This document shows positions 8,701 to 15,134 of a stretch of DNA of 25,037 nucleotides, piece after piece. The DNA lies in contig URYY01000012.1 in the NCBI GenBank assembly GCA_900552245.1, forward strand, positions 1 to 25,037, given 5' to 3'. Under the pieces are notes generated by a model. It was not told the origin of the DNA, did no database searches, and saw nothing but the letters and a program-made list of their open reading frames with translations. The number at the start of each line of letters is the position of its first letter. Position 1 is the first letter of the stretch. The position numbers were made by a program, and so were the translations under genes. Origin of the DNA: an uncultured Opitutales bacterium (lineage in GTDB: Bacteria; Verrucomicrobiota; Verrucomicrobiia; Opitutales; Intestinicryptomonadaceae).

Positions 8701-8803
8701 GATAGTATCAATTGTAATTCTTTCGCCAGGCCTCGTATTTTTGCTTTCAAAGCTCGCCTTTCGCTTTGCGTTTAAATTCTTAGGCGTAAGAGAGCTAAGC
8801 TGA
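5756..8803 (+). CDS. FtsX-type ABC transporter permease, two FtsX halves
   Basis: A 1015-residue membrane protein read from ATG 5756, one base after the ATPase stop and preceded by GGGAG at 5740-5744; a TTG at 5732 would overlap the ATPase gene. One hydrophobic helix lies near the N-terminus (LNLVLLAACALSCAVIAGAF), followed by about 400 residues of soluble, presumably periplasmic, domain. Three helices follow (around GIFFGLSFFIIVSALMLISL, EFAGLALVGSLIGAFGGLAY and LIFAFLISLTAALASIYLSV), then three in the middle, a second extracytoplasmic domain of about 200 residues and three C-terminal helices. This makes about ten helices in two FtsX/MacB-like repeats, as in large fused LolC/E-like or YknZ-like exporters. 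Cargo is unknown. Its place after redox genes and propellers suggests that it assembles, releases or energises an envelope component of that system. Confidence 0.88.
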   Translation: MFRLFLKIALRSLFYYKGLNLVLLAACALSCAVIAGAFVSQTSLEYSLSKRVCEAFGGGEFLALSPRANLKADFFNSPLLILQKSAVAISGGKSRGVKICAVGENFAEYAPEKSEPLNLKSGEVAINRALAKSLDLKLGSSLRLAFFSLSSASLDFAFGEADARPRLRQFKVARILSAGEFGNLSFSPTQAAPENVFFNLGDFCKLSGESGANFALFKSGEISLSALSLDDFNLSLNEGVLKSKSWFLPEFLEGEVFDKSLSRTLSWFVSDFKLKENSAHFGFALADESVERGKVKINSELAKELGAELGDKIELGFYVTDEFGSFKFKRESFEVSEIYRMQKALSLRPLMAHFEGLSDADSCVEWKSKLPIDFDLVKDSDKVYWSKYSYSPKVLLSLSDARRIFLDSKPASSSALVKDSADFFNSLKKLSPSDLGISLEKAKGMYLQNAVSGVDFSGIFFGLSFFIIVSALMLISLAVSLSLNSRAGEVAELARIGFRKRDIICIYFFEFAGLALVGSLIGAFGGLAYGALIAKALNGVWAGISAGADVEFNFAFSDLIFAFLISLTAALASIYLSVRRLSKPGANLKFSLGLKSNLRLAFEIFSTCALAFLICLNACKALPLSVRATLSLFSFLLAGFALWNGFLLLKSHFSSITGAAFLSFRRRSKALFSVFAMSALGLYLLMIVGLNNFSAKNLDLNSSGSGGYKYFIETSIPLSNLTLPSAYSNAILEAKVFESAQANCLNLNRVKNPRILGLDAGVLEARKAFTFDSCLPEFESASWKLLDSGLDGGEIPAFIDSASLLWSLKGKLGDVLEYSHGGKVLRFKIIATLAPSVFQGSLIISSKEFSKAFAEVGGSKVFLASDMPLRSLEGLFSAYYPAISTCRERLDLFNALQNSYLKIFLQLGILGMSLGFFACALLALGDAKSSSRELNFLNACGWRTGEISNFMALQYSLAVLLAALSATLGAIFVVDFSEKFVGIVSIVILSPGLVFLLSKLAFRFAFKFLGVRELS

Positions 8804-8873
8804 TAAAAAAGTTTAAAAAAAAGCTTTAAAATTTTGTGTCCTTACTTTTAACTTTTTAGCTCTTTTGTTTGAG

Positions 8874-9995
8874 ATGGAAGATTTTTTTGAGCTAAGAGGC
8901 GTAAGCAAGTCTTTTGGGGCGCATCGTGCGGTAAATGATGTGAGCTTGACTGTGAATAGGGGCGAGGTTTTTTCGCTCTTGGGGCCTAGCGGCTGCGGCA
9001 AGACCACGATGCTCAGAATGGCCGCGGGCTTTGAAGAGCCGGACGCTGGCAGTATCTTTTTGGAGGGTAAGAATATTACAAAACTTGCCCCTAATAAGCG
9101 AAAGATAAATACGGTATTTCAAAATTACGCCCTCTTCCCGCATCTAAGTGTGCGCGATAACATAGCCTTCGGGCCCCGCACTGCAAAGTTGGCGGAATCT
9201 GAAATTGCTTCGCGCGTAAAGCGAATGTTGGATTTGATACGCCTAAACGAGCATGCCGACAAGCGGCCCGACGAAATTAGCGGCGGTCAAAAGCAGCGTG
9301 TTGCGATAGCGCGCGCCCTCATAAACCGCCCCTCTCTACTTCTCTTGGACGAGCCTTTGGCTGCCTTGGATTTGAAGCTTCGCCAATATATGCTCTTGGA
9401 GCTAGATAGAATTCACGACGAAGTTGGAATTACCTTTATATATGTAACCCACGACCAAGTGGAGGCTATGAGCCTAAGCGACAGAATCGCCGTTATGAAC
9501 CAAGGGCGCATAGAGCAGATTGGCACTCCTGCCGAAATTTACGAAAGCCCGCGCACAAAATTTGTGGCGCAATTCATAGGCGATACGAACTTCTTTGAGG
9601 GCAAGGTGTTGCGCAAGCTCGATAGCGAGTACTGCCTGATTGATTTGTTTGGACTCGGCGAATTTGTATTTTTTAACGAAAGCAAGCTTTCGGAGGGCGC
9701 AAAGGTAACTATAAGCATGCGCCCGGAGAAGTTTAGGATCTTTATGGAAAAGCCCGCCGACGCTTCGGCTCAGGGGCTAAATTTATTCTCGGCAAAGGTT
9801 CTTGACATAGTTTATCAGGGGCCCCAGACGAATTATTGGGTTGAGGCAAACGGCCAGCGCATTTGCGTTAGGCAGCAGCACAACCGCTGTTTCTTGGACT
9901 TGCGCCAGCCGACTTGGAATGACGAGGTCTGGATTGCCTGCCATAAAGACGATGTCAACATGCTCTCAAATCCCGAAAATTCCGGAGAAAGTTAG
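8874..9995 (+). CDS. potA: Spermidine/putrescine ABC transporter ATPase PotA
   Basis: The 373-residue ATPase energises polyamine import. Visible motifs are Walker A GPSGCGKTT, the Q-loop TVFQNYALFPHLSV, the signature ISGGQKQRVAIARAL, Walker B LLLLDEPLAALD, the H-loop YVTHDQ, and a C-terminal TOBE-like regulatory domain of about 130 residues (MRPEKFRI). ATG 8874 is preferred; a TTG at 8865 would add three residues and has no support. No Shine-Dalgarno motif stands before either. About 70 AT-rich bases separate it from the upstream ABC permease, and a clear terminator was not found there. It is the first gene of a potABCD operon, with potB 26 bases downstream. Confidence 0.95.
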   Translation: MEDFFELRGVSKSFGAHRAVNDVSLTVNRGEVFSLLGPSGCGKTTMLRMAAGFEEPDAGSIFLEGKNITKLAPNKRKINTVFQNYALFPHLSVRDNIAFGPRTAKLAESEIASRVKRMLDLIRLNEHADKRPDEISGGQKQRVAIARALINRPSLLLLDEPLAALDLKLRQYMLLELDRIHDEVGITFIYVTHDQVEAMSLSDRIAVMNQGRIEQIGTPAEIYESPRTKFVAQFIGDTNFFEGKVLRKLDSEYCLIDLFGLGEFVFFNESKLSEGAKVTISMRPEKFRIFMEKPADASAQGLNLFSAKVLDIVYQGPQTNYWVEANGQRICVRQQHNRCFLDLRQPTWNDEVWIACHKDDVNMLSNPENSGES

Positions 9996-10021
9996 CGTTT
10001 TAATCTTAGATTGAAGTTGAA

Positions 10022-10930
10022 ATGAAAAATCCGCAGCTAAACAGGAGTTTTTCGTTTAAGGGCAAGCTTGCAGAATGCTTGCTAAGTTTGCCGACGGCTC
10101 TGTGGTTAGTCTTATTTTTCATAATACCTTCAATTTTAATCTTTGCCATAGCCTTTCGCTCTGCCGATAGCGCGGGCGGTATAGGGGCGGCTTGGACTCT
10201 CGAGACTATGCAAAAGGTTTTGGAGTCAAGCTACATTAAAATTTTGTGGCGCACGATATGGGTGAGCGCGGCTGTCACACTTCTTTGCATACTCCTGGCA
10301 ATACCCGTTGCCTATTATGTGGCGAGCATTAAGCGCAAATACAGGCACTGGATTTTGCTTCTCTTAATCCTGCCGCTTTGGACGAATTTTTTAATTAGGA
10401 TTTTTGCATGGCGCTTGGTCTTGCACCCCGACGGCTTTGTGAGAACTGCGCTCATTTGGCTTGGAATGTCGCCCGACATATACCTATTAAACAACACGGG
10501 GGCTGTGATAGCGGTTACGGTTTACACATTCTTACCATTTGCGATACTGCCCATATATGCGGCGGCGGAAAAGTTTAACTTCTCTTTGCTGGAGGCCGCG
10601 CGCGACTTGGGCGCAACGCGCTTTAAGGCCTTTTACTCGGTCTTTATACCCGGCATAAAGCGGGGAATAATTGCGGCGGTTTTAATTGTGTTTATACCGG
10701 CCTTGGGCTCTTACGCAATACCTGATTTGGTGGGAGGGGTTTCGAGCGAGCTCATAGGAAATAAGATTGCCTTGAGGGCCATGGGCAATAGAAATCTTCC
10801 TGAAGCTGCGGCATATGCGGCGATTTTGGCGGTCATAATTTTAGCTCCGCTATTGTTTGCCCTATTGTTTAACAGAAAGGGCTTGAAGGCTCTCTTAAAC
10901 GCGAGAATGGGAGGAACTCAAAGCAAGTGA
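10022..10930 (+). CDS. potB: Polyamine ABC transporter permease PotB
   Basis: A 302-residue inner-membrane permease of the MetI type with six predicted helices, starting with the N-terminal LPTALWLVLFFIIPSILIF. The conserved cytoplasmic EAA loop, which contacts the PotA ATPase, reads EAARDLGATRFKAFYSVFIPG. Length and layout fit PotB. The stop overlaps the GTG start of potC by four bases (GTGA). With PotC it should form the transmembrane channel for spermidine or putrescine. Confidence 0.94.
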   Translation: MKNPQLNRSFSFKGKLAECLLSLPTALWLVLFFIIPSILIFAIAFRSADSAGGIGAAWTLETMQKVLESSYIKILWRTIWVSAAVTLLCILLAIPVAYYVASIKRKYRHWILLLLILPLWTNFLIRIFAWRLVLHPDGFVRTALIWLGMSPDIYLLNNTGAVIAVTVYTFLPFAILPIYAAAEKFNFSLLEAARDLGATRFKAFYSVFIPGIKRGIIAAVLIVFIPALGSYAIPDLVGGVSSELIGNKIALRAMGNRNLPEAAAYAAILAVIILAPLLFALLFNRKGLKALLNARMGGTQSK

Positions 10931-11700
10931 AATCGCGCTTTACATCGCTAATTGCAACGATTTTCGTACTGGCTTTTCTGTACGTGCCGATTGTAACGCT
11001 CGTATTTCAGTCTTTCAACAATTCGCGCTTCGGCGGAAAATGGGAGGGCTTTTCGCTCAGGTGGTACGAGGCTTTGGCGCGAGATTCCGCCATAATAGAC
11101 GCTACGATAAATACGCTTATAATCGCAGCTAGCGCGACATTCTTTTCCACAATCTTGGGCACGCTTGCAGCCTGGGTTTTAAATAGGTATAAGACGAAGC
11201 TTCAGAGGGCAAACTACGGCTTGGTTTACGCGCCCTTAGTTATGCCCGACATATTGATGGGCATAAGTTTGCTTCTTTTATTTGTAAGCCTAAATGTAAA
11301 TTTGGGGCTTGTTACTGTTATAATAGCGCACATAACTTTTTGTGTCAGCTTTGTGGCATTTACCGTCCTTGCAAGGCTTCAGGATTTCGACTTTAATTTA
11401 ATACACGCAGCGCAAGATTTGGGTGCGGGCTGGGGGCGCATTATAGTAAAGATACTACTGCCTCTTTTGGGTCCCGGAATTGCGGCGGGTGCTATGATGG
11501 CCTTTACGCTGTCTATGGACGACTTTGTGATAACTTTCTTTGTGGGTGGCCCCGGCAGTACGACTTTGCCCGTGAAGGTTTACAGTATGATGAAGCACGG
11601 CAGCCCCGCGGTTATAAACGCGCTTTCGGTAATTTTTATGGCGCTTACATTTGCGGTTGCAATAATCTTTCAACTAATAAGTCTGAGGAAATCGAAATGA
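10927..11700 (+). CDS. potC: Polyamine ABC transporter permease PotC
   Basis: A 257-residue MetI-type permease, the usual length for PotC, with about six helices and an EAA-type loop HAAQDLGAGWGRIIVKILLP. It begins at GTG 10927, which overlaps the potB stop as GTGA; no better ATG exists before the conserved N-terminal helix. Its stop overlaps the potD start as ATGA. It pairs with PotB in the import channel. Confidence 0.94.
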   Translation: MKSRFTSLIATIFVLAFLYVPIVTLVFQSFNNSRFGGKWEGFSLRWYEALARDSAIIDATINTLIIAASATFFSTILGTLAAWVLNRYKTKLQRANYGLVYAPLVMPDILMGISLLLLFVSLNVNLGLVTVIIAHITFCVSFVAFTVLARLQDFDFNLIHAAQDLGAGWGRIIVKILLPLLGPGIAAGAMMAFTLSMDDFVITFFVGGPGSTTLPVKVYSMMKHGSPAVINALSVIFMALTFAVAIIFQLISLRKSK

Positions 11701-12731
11701 GAAAAATACTAACGCTTATGCTGACTTTAGTCGGCGCGGTTTTGCTTTCTGCATGCGGGCCCTCCAAGCCCGTCTTGCACGTTTACATGTGGTCGGACTA
11801 CATAAGTCCGGACTCCATCGCGCAGTTTGAAAAGCAGTTTAACTGCCGCGTGATTATCGATACGTTCGATTCAAACGAGATGCTCTATGCCAAAATGAAG
11901 GCCGGCGGTGTCGGCTACGATTTGCTGATGCCTTCAAGCTACATGGCAAAGCTCATGTTCGAGCAGAAGATGATTGTGGAGCTCGACAAGTCGAAGATAC
12001 CGAACATGCAGTATATAGACAAAAAGTATTTAAAGGAAAATGCGCTGGATAAGGAAATGCGCTATTCTATGCCCTATATGATTTGCTACGCATGCGTGGC
12101 CTACGACCCGGAAAAGACAGGCGGCCCCTTGCCCGAAACTTGGAAAGTCTTTGACGATCCCAAGTTCAAGGGAAGGCTTACGCTTTTAAACGACATACGC
12201 GAGCTAATAGGGATAGCGCTTAAGGTAAACGGCTTTAGCTTCAATTCCACTAACGACGCCGAGCTTCAAAAGGCGAAAGAAACGCTTTTAAAGTGGCGCG
12301 AGAATGTCGCGAAGTTCGATAGCGAGGCCTACAAATTGGGTATTGCAACCGGCGAATTTTCGGTAGTTCACGGTTACAGTGGCGACTTGGCTCAAGTCGT
12401 GCGCGAAAAGCCCAATTTGAAGCTCATGTTCCCCAAGGAGGGCATGTCGATTTCTTGCGACGACTGGGTGATTCCGGTAGGCGCAAAGAATCCCGACTTG
12501 GCGCACGCTTTCATAAACTTTATGGCAACTCCCGAAGTTGCGGTTCAGAATATGGACTACTCGCAGTACGATGCCGTAAACTGGAAGGCCCGCGAGATTA
12601 TGCCGGAAGAAATGCGCAATATGCCCACTATGAATATACCCGCCGACGTTATGGAAAAGAGCGAAGTCATAATGGATTTAGGCGACGACAACGCAAAGTA
12701 TAACGCAATTTGGGACGAACTTAAGCTCTAA
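11697..12731 (+). CDS. potD: Polyamine-binding lipoprotein PotD
   Basis: A 344-residue substrate-binding protein of the PotD/PotF family. The N-terminus is a lipoprotein signal with lipobox LSAC (cysteine at residue 20), so it should be a lipid-anchored extracytoplasmic receptor. The mature part opens with LHVYMWSDYI, which matches the PotD motif of aromatic and acidic polyamine-contacting residues (W32, D34, Y35). D166 and E169 in NDIRE and D255/D256/W257 in CDDW fall where E. coli PotD or PotF bind the amines. Whether it prefers spermidine or putrescine cannot be told. It is the last gene of the operon, and a strong intrinsic terminator follows 27 bases after the stop. Confidence 0.94.
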   Translation: MRKILTLMLTLVGAVLLSACGPSKPVLHVYMWSDYISPDSIAQFEKQFNCRVIIDTFDSNEMLYAKMKAGGVGYDLLMPSSYMAKLMFEQKMIVELDKSKIPNMQYIDKKYLKENALDKEMRYSMPYMICYACVAYDPEKTGGPLPETWKVFDDPKFKGRLTLLNDIRELIGIALKVNGFSFNSTNDAELQKAKETLLKWRENVAKFDSEAYKLGIATGEFSVVHGYSGDLAQVVREKPNLKLMFPKEGMSISCDDWVIPVGAKNPDLAHAFINFMATPEVAVQNMDYSQYDAVNWKAREIMPEEMRNMPTMNIPADVMEKSEVIMDLGDDNAKYNAIWDELKL

Positions 12732-12757
12732 TAGTTCGGACGCATTTTAAATAAATT

Positions 12758-12790
12758 GGCGGAGGCTTTGGCTTCCGCCTTTTTCTTTTT
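12758..12790 (+). terminator. Intrinsic terminator of the pot operon
   Basis: GGCGGAGGC at 12758-12766 and GCTTCCGCC at 12771-12779 pair into a nine-base stem with one G-U pair and a TTTG loop. A T-rich tract (TTTTTCTTTTT) follows immediately. It stands directly after potD. Confidence 0.93.
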
Positions 12791-13169
12791 GCCTTTTTTG
12801 ATTAAGCGAGAAATTTTATTAAACTAAAAGCAGAGCGCGGCTTTGCCGAGAAAATCTCTCCTCCATCGCGTTTGTCTTACTATATTGGAATTTAATGTTT
12901 TTGCGAGGGTTTTGGGGCGGGGATTTTTAAGTAAAAATTTAAGTTAAAGAGAAAATTTTGCGAGAGCTTAAAATTTGCAAAATCCCTCTTTCTTTTCGGC
13001 TTTTTTAAACCGAACTTTTAGCGTAAAGCTCCGCGAAATTCGCCGAAACAAGGGGGCGGATTTGCCTCCTAAATTTTCAAATTTTAGACTCAGATTTTTG
13101 CTTTGCGCCACACTTTGCTTTAAATGCTCAAAAAGAATTTTTGTTTCAAGGGCGCAGGCAAATTTCACC
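12791..13169. other. Convergent AT-rich intergenic spacer
   Basis: This spacer lies between the 3' ends of potD and the response-regulator gene. Short open frames exist on both strands near 12970-13170, but they are antisense to each other, have no start signal or recognisable domain, and are not credited. A short hairpin, TTCGG/CCGAA, lies around 12996-13015. The palindrome ATTTTTAAGTAAAAAT lies at 12923-12938. No gene, RNA or mobile element is recognisable. Confidence 0.6.
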
Positions 13170-14570
13170 CTAACCTAGATTGTTATTTTTTAAGTGGCGG
13201 TGCAGGGTTCTTCTGCTTATTCCCAAAAGCTCCGCCGCCTTTGTCTTGTTGCCGCCGCATTTTTCGAGCGCCTTTTTTATGAGGGCAAGTTCGTTTTCGC
13301 GGGTGCTTAGCGAAGTTGTCGCAATCTGAAATTCATTTATCTTGTGCTCCGAGGCGGGCAGGGCAAGCGGAGTTGAAAATCTGCCGTCTAGGAATGCTTC
13401 GGTTATGGTGTCTGAGGGGCATAAAACGGCAGCATTTTCGCAGAAGTTGCGAAGCTCTCTTATGTTGCCGGGCCAGGGGTAAGAGCAGAGAATTTTTAAG
13501 GCGGCGTCGGAAATCTTTAAAATCGGCGTATTGTTTTCCTTGGCGTACTTATTTAAGTAAAAATTCAAAAGCGCGGGAATGTCGCTTTTTCTGTCGCGAA
13601 GTGGCGGCAGGTGGATTTCAACTACATTTAGCCTGTAAAACAGGTCTTCCCTAAAAGTTCCCGCTTTGGCAAGCTCAAGGAGGTTTTTGTTTGTCGCGCA
13701 AATGAGCCTTATGTCGATTAAAGTCTGCTCTACGGAGCCCACTCGCTCTATCTTGTGCGTCTCTAAAAATCTGAGGAGCTTTACTTGGGTAGGCATATCT
13801 ATTTCGCCTATTTCGTCCAAGAATAGCGTACCCTTGTCGGCGGCTTCAAAGCGCCCGATTTTGCGGCTCATGGCCCCCGTAAACGCGCCCTTTTCGTAGC
13901 CGAATAGTTCGCTTTCAATCAGGTTTGCGGGAATTGCCGCGCAGTGGACGGGCACGAATGGGTGGTTTTGCCTCCCGGAATTTTTGTGGATAAATTCGGC
14001 CACAAGCTCTTTGCCCGTTCCCGTTTCGCCCGTAATCATGACGCTTGCCTTTGTAGGGGCAACCTTCAGGGCAATCTCCAAAATTTTTGCCATTTCGGGG
14101 CTTTGGGCGATGATGTTGCTTTCGTCGCTTGAGTAAATTTTCTTTGCCTTAACTTTTGCTTGGGCTGTTTGAGGCTTTTCAGGGGTAGATTGCGCCGCCT
14201 GCCTTTCCCTGTCGCGCTTTTGCAGGGCGCGGGCAAGGACAAGTTCGAGCCTGTCTATATCGACGGGCTTTGTGAGAAAATCGCTTGCACCGTGCTTCAT
14301 AGCTTCGACTGCCGCGTCTATGTTTCCATAGGCTGTCATCATTATGCACACGGGGTTTTTGCCGCTTGCAAGAATTTCTTTTATAAGCTCCAAGCCGGAC
14401 TTTCCCGACATGCGCAAATCCGTGATTACCGCGTCAAAATCTTGAACTTCCAGAAGGCGCAGAGCCTCGTCGGCATTTGCTGCGCTTGCGGTGTCGTACT
14501 TGTCGGATAGCGCGAGCACGAGCCCGTCGCGCGTGTGCTTTTCATCGTCAACTATGAGTATTGAATACAT
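13170..14570 (-). CDS. NtrC-family sigma-54-dependent response regulator
   Basis: The 466-residue protein has the three classical parts. Residues 1-115 are a receiver domain with acidic pocket D8/D9, phosphoacceptor D51 (ITDLRM), T79 and K101. Residues about 165-400 are an AAA+ domain with Walker A GETGTGKE, the sigma-54 contact loop GAFTGA, Walker B TLFLDEIGEI and the usual arginine-containing segments (FREDLFYRLNV, PPLRDRKSDI). The C-terminus is a Fis-type helix-turn-helix (GGNKTKAAELLGISRRTLHRHL). It should activate sigma-54 promoters when phosphorylated. No sensor kinase is adjacent, and no clear GG-N10-GC promoter was found in the window. The gene lies 30 bases downstream of the L,D-transpeptidase gene on the same strand and may be cotranscribed with it. 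The signal and targets are unknown. Confidence 0.95.
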   Translation of the reverse strand: MYSILIVDDEKHTRDGLVLALSDKYDTASAANADEALRLLEVQDFDAVITDLRMSGKSGLELIKEILASGKNPVCIMMTAYGNIDAAVEAMKHGASDFLTKPVDIDRLELVLARALQKRDRERQAAQSTPEKPQTAQAKVKAKKIYSSDESNIIAQSPEMAKILEIALKVAPTKASVMITGETGTGKELVAEFIHKNSGRQNHPFVPVHCAAIPANLIESELFGYEKGAFTGAMSRKIGRFEAADKGTLFLDEIGEIDMPTQVKLLRFLETHKIERVGSVEQTLIDIRLICATNKNLLELAKAGTFREDLFYRLNVVEIHLPPLRDRKSDIPALLNFYLNKYAKENNTPILKISDAALKILCSYPWPGNIRELRNFCENAAVLCPSDTITEAFLDGRFSTPLALPASEHKINEFQIATTSLSTRENELALIKKALEKCGGNKTKAAELLGISRRTLHRHLKNNNLG

Positions 14571-14600
14571 CTTTTACTTATCGAAGCTAAGCGATTTTTT

Positions 14601-15134
14601 TTAAATTTCAATAAAAACGATGCTGCCGTCCGGAGTTTCGTCGAAGAGTCTCTTTAAGTCATTGGCGCCCACAAGCACGCAGCCGTGGCTGTTGGGAGTG
14701 CCCAGCTTATCTTCTTGGTTTGTGCCGTGAATGTACACATAGCGCTTGTATGTGTCGACATTGCCGCCGGAATTTTTGCCCTCTTCAAGACCTCTTAGGC
14801 GCAGGATTCTGCCCAGAATTAAATTTTTAACTTTTTCCTCTTCCGATTGTTCGGATAGCTTGCCGCAGGGTACTCTGCCGCGGAATACAGTATCCATAGT
14901 TTCGCCGTCTCCGATTTTTCCGTCTATTTTGTGAAGCCCAAGCGGAGTTCCCAGTGAGCCTTCCACGCAGCTTGGCGGATTGCGGGATGTAGATACCTTT
15001 GCCTCCAAAAAGAGCAAATTATCTTTAAAAAGGTAAAGTTTTTGCTTGGCAATGCTCACAAAAATACAATGCTTTGTTGTTTCGATATTTAAAGATTCGC
15101 ACTTTTTTAAAATTTTCTTACAAAAAATATCCAT
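14601..15134 (-). CDS. L,D-transpeptidase (YkuD family)
   Basis: A 177-residue YkuD-fold enzyme expected to form 3-3 peptidoglycan crosslinks or attach proteins to peptidoglycan. The catalytic motif is clear: YIHGTN with H136, then SHGC with H150 and C152. The residue two after the catalytic cysteine is Leu rather than the common Arg (SHGCVLV). The domain starts at about residue 22 (HCIFVSIAKQKLYLF), a beginning I associate with Opitutae homologues. The first 20 residues (MDIFCKKILKKCESLNIETT) do not look like a signal peptide, so how the enzyme reaches the cell wall is unclear; a missed upstream start is not possible without running into asd. The start codon at 15134 shares two bases with the asd start on the other strand. 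Confidence 0.88.
   Translation of the reverse strand: MDIFCKKILKKCESLNIETTKHCIFVSIAKQKLYLFKDNLLFLEAKVSTSRNPPSCVEGSLGTPLGLHKIDGKIGDGETMDTVFRGRVPCGKLSEQSEEEKVKNLILGRILRLRGLEEGKNSGGNVDTYKRYVYIHGTNQEDKLGTPNSHGCVLVGANDLKRLFDETPDGSIVFIEI

Noticed and set aside
8865..8876. TTG start for potA at 8865
   Set aside because: ATG 8874 is nine bases downstream and in frame, fits the family N-terminus, and the TTG has no ribosome binding site.
12923..12938. Palindrome ATTTTTAAGTAAAAAT
   Set aside because: It is pure A/T apart from one G, of a kind expected by chance in such a spacer, with no gene start near it.
12968..13178. Overlapping short open frames on both strands after the pot operon
   Set aside because: They are antisense to each other, lack start signals and domain-like patterns, and the amino acid composition reflects AT-rich spacer DNA.
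14571..14600. T-rich tract with an ATCG/CGAT stem between the transpeptidase and regulator genes as a terminator
   Set aside because: The stem is only four bases and the T run is on the plus strand, the wrong direction for the minus-strand genes.
15046..15132. N-terminal extension of asd from a TTG at 15046
   Set aside because: The standard asd N-terminus begins at ATG 15133; the extension is the antisense of the transpeptidase gene.
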